From: Lineus longissimus
Taxonomy: Eukaryota > Nemertea > Pilidiophora > Heteronemertea > Lineidae
NCBI RefSeq assembly: GCF_910592395.1
Contig: NC_088323.1
Coordinates: 2,232,001 to 2,296,000, forward strand
Direction: 5' to 3'
DNA length: 64,000 nt
Both the position numbers and the translations under genes were made by a program. A model generated the notes under the pieces. The model saw only the letters and a list, made by a program, of their open reading frames with translations, was not told where the DNA came from and made no database searches. Of this stretch, positions 24,101-35,089 are shown one piece after another. Within the stretch, counting starts at the first letter, position 1, and each line of letters begins with the position of its first letter.

Positions 24101-25435
24101 TTTCTTCTTGGCTTAATTTGGGGACATTTCGTCGTGCCAATTTGCCTGAACATCGACGTCCTTATTGACTGACATTGTCACATGCACCTGAAAACTCATA
24201 ATTTTAGGATGAAAAGTATCAAATTAGGCCATTTAGGATGAGATTTGGTCATTTAAGGTGTCAAAAAATGCTTCAGGGGGTCAAATTACCCCTTAAAAAA
24301 AAAAAAAAAAAATATTTTTCTATTTTGGGGACATTTTTTCAGGGCCTAATTTGGGGACATGCCAAATTTCCTACACTGTATAGCGGTGTGAATCGAATGT
24401 AATCGAAAGGCCTGACACCTATCCCTCTTACTTAATCGATGTTTTCATGTTGTTTCAGGCAGATAGCATGATCACAACAGACGAGACGGCATCCATTGCC
24501 TTGTCGGCTTCGAATGCCCTGACACAAGCAGTGCTGTCTTTTCGTCTACAGCATGTCCCAAAAGAGGTAAGTGAAATAAGATTGTGTGACATTTATCAAA
24601 TATTAAAGCCCCGTTTTATGGATTTTTCTTGTCTTAGGCTGGCTGCTATATTAAATGTACACCTAGTGGTCAGACTTCGAACTTCTGAGAAAAATTTGGA
24701 CACCATTTGAAACGTCAAGGTGATTATTTCAATTGATTGTGTTGAACTTCATGTATGAGTAACTTGATTATTTTTTTCGTATATTTTCAGATGCTTGAGA
24801 ATTCAGGGCCGCCACCAAAACGAAAAGCTACTGAGCAGAACAGTGTTGATATGTCCTACGAACAGAGAAGCCAATCTGGTTTCCAACAGAGCGAAAATCA
24901 GATGAACTATCCTCCTCAGTCTATGGATTTTAACGCCCAAATGAATATGGGTTTTAACACCCAGGCTAATATGGATAACAATTCGCAAGGTAACATGAAT
25001 TTCAATCCCCAAAGTCACATGGAAGGACAGTTTGTGGACTCTTTGCAGCCAAACAGTAATCAGGGCTCAGCAGCTGCAATAGACTTTGACAAACTGCAGA
25101 ACATAGATTTTTCAAAGTTGACCAGCTATCCAAATCCTCGGGATAAACCAGTCCCTCGGCTGATGGACATGCAGACGTCTTCTCCTTCAAGTTACCCTAA
25201 TGTCTCTCATGTCCTTGATAGAGCACCTAGGGAACATGCCAGTGATGGCAGAGCAGGGAGGCAACCTTTTAACCGCTTTTTACAGGCTGATTTGCCCCCG
25301 CCACTCCCCGAGGGTCCGCCTCCTGGCCCTCCACCTCCTCCACCAGGCCCTCCTCACGGAAAAAACATGCCGAGAACAACGGGAGAGAAGAAATGGAAGA
25401 TTGCTCATGTTGGAGGATGGAAGCCTGCGTTCTAG
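12189..25435 (+). CDS. Large CCCH / matrin-type zinc-finger, RG-repeat protein (unnamed)
   Basis: I do not recognise an orthologue. Eighteen phase-consistent exons: 12935-12997, 13280-13336, 13521-13595, 13810-13884, 14208-15916, 16196-16264, 18705-18729, 20585-20779, 20805-20951, 21258-21397, 21630-21758, 22072-22141, 22443-22746, 23062-23087, 23330-23430, 23677-23805, 24459-24566 and 24791-25435. They give about 1355 residues plus a start exon, possibly the ATG at 12189 (weak). In order: two CCCH fingers (both C-x8-C-x5-C-x3-H), a roughly 570-residue Gly/Arg repeat, a matrin/U1-like C2H2 finger (C-x2-C-x12-H-x5-H, split by an intron after 15916), a basic linker, a second C2H2 finger (YECVLCNFKL...GMKHRG), a third Cys pair (FCAVCADEI), a Tyr/Arg/Asp/Pro-rich stretch, a coiled coil (23330-23430), a Gln/Asn/Met-rich region and a polyproline C-terminus ending WKPAF. 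CCCH plus RG plus matrin fingers indicate a nuclear RNA-binding protein; that is inference. Confidence 0.85.
14383..14886 (+). repeat. 126-bp coding tandem repeat in the giant RG exon
   Basis: Four in-frame units of 126 bp (42 codons) begin near 14383, 14509, 14635 and 14761. Each encodes NQTGQGRGSVSPSGRG followed by a PQGQGGRGGGQFGG-type stretch. The middle units are almost identical and the last is degenerate. This points to recent unequal exchange within a coding exon. The SP dipeptides between RG motifs could be phosphorylation sites (inference). Confidence 0.85.
15184..15570 (+). repeat. 54-bp coding tandem repeat (GGPGRGGGP-type)
   Basis: About seven units of 54 bp (18 codons) encode GGGPGRGGGP followed by LRGEPGRG-like residues. 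They lie in the same exon as the 126-bp repeat. The unit has stop-free translations in several frames on both strands, so long shadow ORFs appear here. Only the plus frame that continues the flanking exon is supported. Confidence 0.85.
16293..16847. mobile_element. Foldback-type transposable element with tandem-repeat arms
   Basis: Terminal inverted repeats start TACGGCAGCATTTTAGTGCC on the left and end with the complement on the right. A perfect 6-bp duplication, GATGAG, flanks both sides (16287-16292 and 16848-16853). Each arm is an array of about 21-bp units of AACGACTTTTAATCTCGT-type sequence, in one orientation on the left and inverted on the right, meeting near 16505. The whole 555 bp could fold into one long hairpin. 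It lies in the zinc-finger gene's intron just after the exon ending 16264. ORFs across it are repeat artefacts. Confidence 0.85.
17052..17393 (-). pseudogene. Non-LTR retrotransposon 3' remnant (RNase H / C-terminal region)
   Basis: A 113-codon minus-strand ORF contains LTGREQVLIFRLRTGHNRL, followed by HLFTKFRIGES, a C-x-C pair and a TAEHILGRCSSF motif. This combination is typical of the C-terminal end of ORF2 in Jockey-like non-LTR elements. The upstream reverse transcriptase is absent, as expected for a 5'-truncated insertion. It lies inside an intron of the zinc-finger gene, antisense to it. Confidence 0.75.
19333..20390 (+). repeat. 40-bp minisatellite, about 26 copies
   Basis: Unit: AGCTGAGATACATGTCTCAG, then GTTGGAGCTGAGGGGTAACA. 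Variants alternate GGTTGG/GGATGG and GAGGGG/GAGAGG. Each unit contains the near-palindrome CTGAGA-TACATG-TCTCAG, so the array would be a string of small hairpins in the transcript. It lies in the intron between the exons ending 18729 and starting 20585 of the zinc-finger gene. Confidence 0.95.
24031..24414 (+). mobile_element. 384-bp non-autonomous TIR element, copy 2
   Basis: This is nearly identical to the element at 8991-9373, in the same orientation, with CAGGCCTTTCAATTACAT at the left and a one-mismatch complement at the right. It lies in the zinc-finger gene intron between the exons ending 23805 and starting 24459. The TA flanks seen at copy 1 are not obvious here. Confidence 0.82.
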
Positions 25436-25844
25436 AAGGTGATCCAATTGTTGGTCTCCAGGTTGGAGAAATGGGTCTGGTTCGACTTGGTTCTAAAAAT
25501 ATTCTTTGTGCAAGTGTGAATCATGCTGACATACTGTGAGGTACCTACAGGCTATTTGTGACTTCATGTAACCTAAATCCGACATATTTGGCACCTGTCT
25601 TCTCTCTCCCAACACATCCCAAGTAAGTATAGTATTTGTCTGTACCAGGGGTGTCCTTGATAGGGAGGTTCTACTCGACTGTAATTTCAAAAGTTCAGAG
25701 AGGAATTTTCAGGCACCGAAAGGTTAATTGTAATTCATTGCCATATTTGTTAAAAAAGTAAGTTGTCTGTTTAGGTACTGTATTGTCAGTAGGCCACATT
25801 TATGACTTTTAACTGTTGTAATATTGTTGTCATGGAACAATAGT

Positions 25845-25850
25845 AATAAA
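25845..25850 (+). promoter_or_regulatory. Poly(A) signal of the zinc-finger gene
   Basis: AATAAA lies about 410 bases after the stop codon at 25435. It is the first canonical signal downstream on the plus strand that I found and fits a short 3'UTR. Confidence 0.65.
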
Positions 25851-28437
25851 AGGTTTTACGCGATGTCTTCTTCCTTAAGTTATTTTTGCCCAAGTCTGTG
25901 CATCCATCTTTGCAAGGACGGTGTTGTATGAAGACATGCTTCTCCAGCAGAATGGGTTGCGTGTATCTGCATAATGTGAGGTTCTAAAGTTCAGCCTCAT
26001 CAATACCTAACGCTTTTGACTGTTATACTCATGGATGATCATCCCTCAAACAAGAAGAGGTACAGCATGAGGATTACCTCTGGGTGTGGAAAAAATCTAT
26101 TAGCTTGCCAGCCCTACACTCTGGATGCAGTGGACTGGTCTCGTCCTGACCCGAAGGAGACAAGAAATGTCTTGTCTGGACCATTGCTTGTACTGTAGCT
26201 GACCCTGTCTTTATTTGGTACTGGCGGTGACATTATCTTATCTTTGACTAAAGCCGACAGTGTCTTGATACTTGATTATGGGCGGTTATTGCCGCAAATT
26301 GTCACCAACGCGCGAGGGATAGCAAGTTACTCCAAGAAGCCGATTATGGGCGGTTATTGCCGCAAATATTCACCAACGCGCGAGGGATAGCAAGTTACTC
26401 CTAGAAGCCGATTATAGGCGGTTATTGCCGCAAATATTCACCAACGCGCGAGGGATAGCAAGTGACTCCTAGAAGCCGATGAGGCGTATAGTTCGTGGCG
26501 CGTATAGCTGTAATTTCTACCCGGCCCCCCCACTCCCCTTATTTAGGGGGTACATAGGCTTGTTCCCAAGTTTTAAAATCACCCCCTAATGGAAGGAAAC
26601 AGCATTTTTTTGTACCCCCTATTTGCGGGCTTTTGTGAGGAAATTGACCCCCTATTTGAAGGAAGGATTTGATCTTACCCCCCTAATTGAAGGGAGTCTT
26701 GGATCCCTACCCCGAGGATTGTGTTTGATACCTTGGTGATAGCAGGCTGTGTTTCCTCTTCATCATCATCAAGGGCTTCCTGAGCAACATGTCTAAGGTG
26801 GGTCTGCACTTCTGGAGCAGCAAAGTTCACATCCCCATCAGGATCTTCATGGAAATGCATAACGTGTTCCTGAACATCATCTCCTTGCTGCTGAGGATCC
26901 TCAGAAGACCCAGGGAAGGAAAACATGAGAAAATATACCCCTATTTTCAGTTTTTGAAGGGAAAATAGCAGCAATAACACCCCTATTTTATTGATTTTTC
27001 GGGGATTTTTCCCCGAAACAAGAGTGAAAATTAACCCCCTTTTCCCGAAAAATCGGGAACGCGCCTGCGGCCCCCTTGACTATGGAAGGGGGGGGGGGGG
27101 GGGGGGGCCGGGAATTTATAAAATCTGCATTTCGTAGAATCGTCGTGAGGGATAGATACCGCTCTGGAACCCGCAGGTTCTAGAACCGTGAGCGACAGAT
27201 CTCGTGAGGGATAGAAGTTCCAAAAAAATCCGTTAAGTGACGCCACTGTCGCATATTGACATGTTTTTTGGAGTTTCTGAAACCTGGAGCGCTACTTAAT
27301 CGCTGTTAATAGGCGGCTAACAAGAAAGTACGCATTTATACTGTTGTTGCCGACGTATGTGTACACTGAACTTGGGATGTGCGTCGGCCCCGTGTTGAAA
27401 TGCCGTCCAGTGCCAGTTGATGCGTTTTTCGCTGATTTGTGCAAAATTCAACATATCTCAAAAGTTCAATGGTTGACCCTCGATTTTTTTTTGATTTTTG
27501 TGTAGCGTAAGCAACTGTCTTTCATGGGAGAATGGTCTCTGTAAGAATTATTCAGGAAGAAATGTATAATATTTGGGTTTTTTCGTGATTGTCCGGCCCA
27601 ATTGGCAACATTGCCCTTTGGGATGGGGAACAGAGCTCGGAGCAAATGCGACGCTTATGATTTATTTAAAGAAATAAAATGCCCGATTTAACATCCTGCA
27701 GAATCAGGGGAAGCGGGCGTTTCCAGTGATATACAACACAAATGGTTTGTAATCATGCATTAACTTTGGAAACGCATTTTAAAATAGATGTTACGTCCTG
27801 TTAATGGGGCACGTCATCATCGCGTTCATTTGGGAAAAACTCCGTAACGAGACCTCATGTCGTTACTATTTTTAGAAAAATGTCCGAACCAAAGGCTAGG
27901 AAAGATAGACCAACTTGCCAAACCCATTTTGTATGTTTGAGGTAGGCCCTTACGTTTAGTTAATCTTTAGCTCAAAACAAGGCGCATACGTACTGCGAAA
28001 GTAACATAATATATAAAGCATCAATGTGGATAACGAAGGACTTGTTTATTTTGATGTATTTGAGTGGTTTTGAATAGATATGACCAACTTCTCCATTGAT
28101 TTTCTTGTCCGACAATGCGACATATGAATGCCGGTGGTGCCAAGCGGGAACTGTGTTCATTGTGTCCGAAAATTGATACTTATAATAATATAGATCGTAG
28201 TAGTAGTAGTAGTACCTCTTGCATTGTCACACACTTAAGAATTCAGTATAGTCTGGTGCATCGACATTATGCCCTAACGCTGTTACTAGCAAAATCCCTC
28301 TGATCTGAGACTGAGACGAGTGAACTTGCTGTCCCAAATTTTTTATAAGCTTGGCACTTGTTGTGACAGGACAAATACCATAGTAATTCGTAGGATAGGG
28401 TAGTGGAAACAAATTTTTTCTACTTGTAGGAATCTCT
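25851..28437. other. Intergenic stretch before DDX23
   Basis: There is no gene I can support here. It contains a triple 68-bp direct repeat (26274-26477), a C-rich degenerate region with CCCCCTATTT words (about 26520-27070) interrupted by a coding-like island (26700-26925, minus), and a G run at about 27088-27106. The DDX23 promoter and its noncoding first exon must lie in the right part, because a splice acceptor ends at 28439. Confidence 0.5.
26274..26477 (+). repeat. Three tandem 68-bp units
   Basis: Units start at 26274, 26342 and 26410 with GATTATGGGCGGTTATTGCC and share a central CAACGCGCGAGGGATAGCAA. They differ at only a few positions. The CpG-rich core is unlike the surrounding AT-rich sequence. 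Confidence 0.92.
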
Positions 28438-28451
28438 GGAAAGTCTGAAAA

Positions 28452-31400
28452 ATGCCGTCGTCACCACCGAGATCTGTTGTCAGTATGAGGGAGCGATCAC
28501 CTATGCGCGATCGTGATCGTGATAAAGGCAGAACGGGTTATGACAGCCACGGAAGTCGGTAAGACACATGCTGTAACAATATCATTTGTGATTTTTTAAG
28601 AACTACAGGAAAAATCTATAGTTCTCTCAAGCTAGGTGTAGGTCTGTGTTATCGCCTCTGCTCCGCCTGGCTCTGCATTCAGCCTCAGTTTTTCCTATCC
28701 ATGTTTGTATGTAGCTAGATTTTGAGATTCAAATTCCGTACATTTGTCACATAACATACATACCATTGGAATATGACAGTTTCATATCCCTCTCACCCTC
28801 AATCTATTTATGGTTTGCTTGCAGACGCAGGAGCAGAAGTCGTGAGCGTGACCGACCGAGACGTCGCAGTCGTAGTCGTGAACGACACAGGAGTCGTAGC
28901 CGAGACCGAGATCGCAATCGCCAGAGAGACCGCAACAGGGACACTGATAGGAAGAAGAGAAAAGAGAGTGAAAAAACAAAGAAAGAAGTAAAGGAAGAGG
29001 AGGAGGAAGAGGCTAAGAAGGAAAAGAGAGTTCCCCTTTCTCTTGAGGAAATGATTGCAAAGAGGAAAGCTGAACAAGACGCGTTGAGCAAGCCTAAGTT
29101 TCTCACCAAGGAGGAGCGCGCAGCTGAGGCCATCAAGCGACGCCAAGAGGTCATCGAAGACAAGAGAAGACAACAGGATGAGGAAAAACAAAAACAAATG
29201 GAGTTTCTGCGAGCGGCCAAAGATGTTGATTTGCATACTGGTTATAATGTTGGATATATGAGACGGGAGAGAGAGATGAGGGAGAGGGAAAGAGAGAGGG
29301 ATAGGGATCGACGTGGGGATTTGAAGCGAGATGGAAGTGAGCAGAAGTCTGATAGAGATCGGGAGCGTGAGGAGGAGGCTATAAAGGTAATAATAATAAT
29401 TAATAATAATTTATTATATTAAAAGTGCTTTTGAATGAAAATCATTTGCAAAGCACTGTACAATTTAAAAAACAACACATAGTAAAAGAGAAAAATTGTA
29501 CATAGAGATTAAAACATTCATAGAGATTAAAACATTTAGGTGCTGGTGTCGAAGTGTTCAATAAAAAGGTGAGTTTTAAGATGTTTTTTGACACCACCAT
29601 TTCACAATGCGCGGCGCCATGAAAGACTGTCCTGTTTAGTCAGCGGGGAAAGTCCAGCGTTTGGATTTTTTCTTGTTCTACAGAAATCAGAACTTTTTAG
29701 AACATGCCAGACAGACAGTCTGTTTTTTGTCATGAAGTATATATCATTCTAGTTTAGTTTGAGGACTGCCTGGCATCAATTAAAGAATCACTGACGACTT
29801 ATTTTAATTTCAGGAGCGCTACCTTGGAATTGTAAAAAAGAAACGCAGAGTTCGGAAACTGAATGACAGGAAGTTTGTCTTCGACTGGGATGCTGGTGAA
29901 GACACGTCCGTTGATTATAATCCCATCTACAAGGAAAGACATGAGGTGCAGTTCTTGGGGCGGGGACATCTGGCTGGGATCGACATCAAACAGCAGAAAA
30001 AAGAACAGGGCAAATTCTATGGTGAAATGTTGGAACGGCGAAGAACAGAGGCAGAGAAAGAACAAGAAAAGTATGACATTTTTAGCCCACCTTCGAATCC
30101 TAATGCGGTAATCATTAAAATTTGGTATGCGTATTAAGGTTGACCACAAAATTTAAAAAATAATAATTAGCAAATTTGCCAACTTATGTCCACTTTGTGC
30201 TTGTTTAGGCAGTCAATCAAATCTTCCATTTTTCAGGAAACGTCTGAAGAATGTAGCAAAACGAGAAGCGAAAGAAAAATACGACGACCGTCACTGGACT
30301 GATAAAAAGGCGGAAGAAATGACAGAGCGTGATTGGCGAATCTTTAGAGAAGATTACAACATCTCAACAAAAGGCGGGAACATTCCCGCACCCATTCGCA
30401 ACTGGAAAGAAGCATCATTCCCCAAGGAACTTATTGATACCATCGACAAGATCGGTTATAAAGTAGGTGTTTTTGTTTTATGCGTCCAAAATCGGTATAT
30501 TCCCTCGTATAGGGTGTTACATAAAGTCTCCTGGTCCTTATGTGTGTCTTCATCAGCATGTGGCATTATCGTTTCCACATCCACTGTTTGCAACCATGTT
30601 ATAACTTTTTCCACCTTAATTGGCTGTGGAAAATGCTTTTTCAAAAAGTACACTATGCTGCAAACCTCGATCCAGGGGCTTTATTTTCCTGTTCGTAAAA
30701 GTTAATTGTTGAAATATCTTTCCTTCAGGAACCGACTCCGATCCAGAGACAAGCTATTCCCATTGGTCTACAGAATCGTGACATCATTGGTGTGGCTGAG
30801 ACTGGCAGTGGTAAAACTGCCGCCTTCCTCATTCCGTTGTTAGTCTGGATCCAGTCGCTGCCAAAAATAGAAAGGTTTGTTGTTTGTTTTCATCCTTTTT
30901 CCTCAGGGGTCTCCAGTTTCCTCCTTCTTTATATTTCAAACATCTAGCTCCATGAAAATCTCCTGTTCACAGTCTTGTTTTGTTTGTTTGATTCAGATTA
31001 GAAGATGCAGACATGGGACCATACGCAATCATTCTCTCACCAACTCGTGAGTTGGCACAACAAATCGAAGAAGAGACGCTCAAATTTGGCAAATATCTGG
31101 ATATCAGGACCGTAGCAGTGATTGGTGGTATCTCTCGGGAGGAACAGGGATTAAAACTGCGGCAAGGATGTGAGATCGTGATCGCCACGCCAGGTCGTCT
31201 GATTGATGTGCTCGAGAATCGTTACCTCGTGTTGGCACAGTGTACATATGTAGTCATGGACGAGGTAGGGCAATCCCTTGAGTCTCGAGCATCCATTTGA
31301 CTCCTGGACCAGATTTTACCTGTAATTTTGCAAAAAAAATGTCTTGTCCTGTGGTCTACTTGATCAAATAAGCCAAAAGCTATAGTTTTGTTTCTCAAAG

Positions 31401-33071
31401 TGTTGTCTTGGATTCAGTCACTTCTTCCTCTTCTTCTTCTGTGTCTGGAGTCTCTTGCTCGATTCCATGTGATACCACTGCTGTGTCTTGTTTTCTTAAT
31501 TCAGACATTTTCTTACCTATCATAGGCTGATCGTATGATTGACATGGGTTTTGAACCAGACGTCCAGAAAATCTTGGAGTACCTCCCCGTCACGAATATG
31601 AAGCCTGATACTGACGACGCTGAGAATGATAAGATTATGATGGCCAACTTTGGTACAAAGAAAAAATTCCGACAGGTACGTTTTGCTTCCTTAACGAGAC
31701 AAGAAAAAAATATTCGGCAGTTGAAGGGTTAACCAATATCTAAAAGTGGTAATTGTTATTTCAGACTGTCATGTTCACTGCCACTATGCCCCCTTTGGTT
31801 GAGCGCCTGGCAAGGAACTACTTGCGACGTCCAGCGGTGGTATACATTGGCTCAATGGGTAAACCGACTGAGAGAACTGAACAGATCGTCTACATGGTCG
31901 GTGAGAATGAGAAGAGGTAAGGCATCAATTCATCTTATATTCTCTGCTTGTAAGATTGTGTTTGCAACTTCCTTGCTGTCCACATTGGTTTAAGGAATTG
32001 ATACCTCACTGTTGCTATGGTTTGTCTCACCAAAACTGCAAAGGTGGAGCTAAAATGTTGCCCAAAATTTGCGTTAGTTTTGGCCAACATTTTAGCGCCA
32101 CCCTCACTCATTCAGGTTCCTCACTCTTTCATTTCTATGATTTCAGGAAGAAGTTATTGGGCATCCTGCAACAAGGGATCGATCCTCCTGTTATCATCTT
32201 CGTCAACCAGAAGAAGGGAGCAGACATCTTGGCTAAATCACTTGAGAAAATGGGTGTAAGTAAAATGAACTCGAGGCTCCTTATTGTGAGGGTTTGGACT
32301 TCAATTCTTCAATACTGAGCCATTTGGGGAAACCAGTGTAAAAGGAAATTTAGTCCCCTCTTGTTGAATAAGTCCTACAGTATTTTGCAATGTTTATTTT
32401 CAGCATAATGCTGCCACTCTCCACGGTGGCAAAGGACAAGAACAGAGAGAGTTTGCTTTAGCAAGTTTGAAGGACGGTTCCAAGGACATCTTGGTTGCTA
32501 CAGATGTTGCTGGGCGTGGTATTGATATCAAGGACGTGTCACTGGTCATCAATTATGATATGGCGAAAAATATCGAAGGTACAGTTATGACCTCTCTATT
32601 AGTGAGACCTTTGGTACTGACGATTACTGTCTTTGTAGAGATATGTACTGATTACAGAAGTTAAAGTTAGTCAAAATAACCAATTGGGACCAAAATCTGT
32701 ACTCTTTATTGAGAGGGTGTCCTGCTATTGACAAAGGAGTTCTCTAAGGGTCTCACCAAATTCTTGCCACTATTTCAGATTACACCCATCGTATTGGTCG
32801 CACTGGACGCGCGGGCAAAACAGGTATTGCCATATCATTCCTGACGAAGGATGACAGTAGCGTGTATTACGATCTCAAGCAGACGATTCTAGAAAGTCCT
32901 GTCTCGCACTGCCCACCAGAACTGGCCAATCATCCAGATGCTCAGCATAAGGGCGGCTCGATGCAAGGCAAGAAGAAGGGTCATGACGGTTTCAAAAAGC
33001 ACGACGGCTTTAAGAAACACGATGGATTTAAGAAGCATGATGGAGGTTTCAAAGGGAAGGGAAAGATGTGA
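28452..33071 (+). CDS. DDX23: ATP-dependent RNA helicase DDX23 (PRP28 / U5-100K)
   Basis: Eleven exons: 28452-28558, 28825-29386, 29814-30124, 30237-30462, 30729-30874, 30997-31264, 31526-31675, 31765-31916, 32147-32255, 32404-32578 and 32779-33071. They sum to 833 codons (832 residues; from memory human is 820). The N-terminus is Arg/Ser-rich and then Lys/Glu-rich. Next come the conserved DDRHW and [12 protein letters not shown] region, the Q-motif [10 protein letters not shown], Walker A AETGSGKT (425-432), PTRELA, a DEAD box split by an intron after Glu540, the TAT motif (595-597) and HRIGRTGR (739-746). In the known family this DEAD-box protein is part of the U5 snRNP and displaces U1 from the 5' splice site during spliceosome activation. 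The C-terminal tail is unusual (see finding). A 5'UTR splice acceptor lies at 28438-28439, so the promoter is further left. Confidence 0.96.
29387..29530 (+). repeat. AT-rich dispersed repeat at a DDX23 donor site
   Basis: Right after the exon ending 29386, the intron begins with GTAATAATAATAATTAATAA. It continues with a stretch ending in CAAAGCACTGTACAATTTAA, which looks like the end of a dispersed invertebrate repeat. A nearby direct repeat, CATAGAGATTAAAACATT, occurs twice. I cannot classify the family. Confidence 0.35.
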
Positions 33072-33649
33072 TGAGTTTTGGAGACGTCTCTGAGAAGTAC
33101 AGATTGGTGAAGAACGAGGAACACGTTAGCTCGGTTGAGCAGATTTCGTGTATCACTTCACGGAGAAGATTTTGAGGATATGACTTTGTGCATTTCTCTT
33201 AAGTGCTTCGGCCAGAGGCGTAGTCAGTTGCAGAATTACTTTTGAGAAAAGGGCAACGTTTGTTATGTTAATGAAGAACAAAACTGTCTTGGCAGGTACA
33301 TGAATGTACATGTATGCTGTAGCTTTGAGTGAGGAGTGCCACACGAAGATGTATGAACTGATGTGCTAGTAGATTTGTTTTTTTAAAGGGGACTGTAGGT
33401 AGCATCGGGCTAGCCTACCTACTGCTAGATCAGTAATCTCCAAGTGATTCTACCCATATACAGTCAGTAATCAAGACATTTTACAGTAAAATTGGCTTCT
33501 TGAAAAGAGAATTGATAGAATCCTGAGAGTCACACTGATCATGTGTAAGTGTATGCAGTGCATGCATCACAATACAAATCAAAGTGTTTGCTGTACATTT
33601 ATCAAACTGTATTCATATCCATGCCCGCTACTTTATTGTAATAAATGCT

Positions 33650-33655
33650 AGTAAA
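33650..33655 (+). promoter_or_regulatory. Poly(A) signal of DDX23
   Basis: AATAAA lies about 580 bases after the DDX23 stop codon and before the convergent BBS5 gene. Confidence 0.65.
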
Positions 33656-33754
33656 AGTAACGTACTACACTTGTTTATTTTATTCTTGTCCGAAATATAA
33701 TCAAGTCCCATCCAGCCTTGCCCATATTCTCCACTCCATAGATCAAGTATGGAG

Positions 33755-33905
33755 CTGGTGTCATTCTGGGAGACCAGTGGCATAGTGGAGTCCCATGCTT
33801 ATAATCAGGAGCTTGGGGGTTGGATTCATTGAGAGATCGTCAGTCACTTCACCCTACTTGCTTCTCTCCTTCCAGGAGTAAAGGTACCTACGTAGCTGGC
33901 CGAGA
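33755..33905 (+). repeat. tRNA-derived SINE-like element between DDX23 and BBS5
   Basis: An A-box-like AGTGGCATAGTGG is followed by a B-box-like GGTTGGATTC and then a CACTTCACCCTACTTGC...GGAGTAAAGGTACC tail, a layout typical of tRNA-headed SINEs in marine invertebrates. Target-site duplications were not resolved. Confidence 0.45.
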
Positions 33906-34781
33906 AAACAAAATATAACTACTTGTTGTGAGCACCATAGCTGCAGACTGGTCTTGTAATACTCCTAGACCCTGAAGTAACGGCCACCATGTTGACTAAA
34001 GACCAGAGGGAGGCCTGCATTAAACCCATAGGGGGCCAAGAAAGGAATCTAAAAGCAGACGGAATGTAAACATCTTTGGTTAATAGTCCCTTCTAGATGG
34101 GGTGTCCCCATCCCATGCACTCTGTTCATGTCTTGTTTATCTGAATGCTCAACTAAAGGAGTCCACTGATGTACAAAATGTAGCAGCCACTTCCAATTCA
34201 CCAGTGGGTTCAGAGAGGGATATGAGAAGCAATCCCTTCCCCTCACTGGACATGGTTGCCTTTGTTTCAACTTTTCGCATACATAGGACTGGACAGCCAG
34301 GAGCACCCCGTGGAATCAGCTGCACCCTAGCTCCTTAGTGGTACTGGCATAGCCTCATCACAATGAGAAAGCTCTCAGTTCGCTGTAAGGTCCATGCAAG
34401 GGCCTCGCTGAGAGGTGGTCTTCAGTTGGTGGCTGGAGAGGTGGTTGGCCATGAGAGATTGGAGATGCTCAGAGAGGGTGCAGCCGCTTCAATGGATCAG
34501 TCTTCTTATGGGAGACACAATATTGGACATGACATCAGTCCTGTCAAAGCAGCCGTGCATGGACAACAGTAAAACTAGTTATTGGGTGAACAGGGGCATT
34601 TCCAGGAGTTTAGTCACAGCCTGTTGAGCACTGAACTCTGCTGTAGCACATCATCTGGTCATGAAGGTTACCAGAGGTTCTGCCTCTCCGAACAGGTATA
34701 GCGGCATTGGACTGGAATGTGTGCGACAGTATTACTTCAGCCAAGATATAATAAGACAGAAGATATAATTTTTCTCGAGAA

Positions 34782-34787
34782 TTTATT
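34782..34787 (-). promoter_or_regulatory. Poly(A) signal of BBS5
   Basis: TTTATT on the plus strand (AATAAA on the minus) lies about 300 bases past the BBS5 stop codon. The DDX23 and BBS5 3' ends therefore converge with roughly 1.1 kb between their signals. That gap contains a SINE-like repeat and nothing else I can support. Confidence 0.6.
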
Positions 34788-35089
34788 ATCATAAACAATC
34801 TGGGTCTGCTGAGCACAGAACTGGTGACAGGTCACATCATGCCATTGACTAATCATGTCATTGGCAGAGTTGGGTTTAACACATCAAAACAACACAGGAT
34901 ATTAGTTTTTGGAGAGGTTGTCCTCTCTTCTGGACGGATCATATTAAGACAGCTTTTCATAGCTAACACAGAACAGCATCAACAGACTAGATTCAAGGCT
35001 GACCTCGGCCTTTGAGACGACGCATCAAGCCCATGCCACTGCGTATCAAGCCCAAGTTGAACATATCTCAGTCTATCAGAGGCCCTAGT

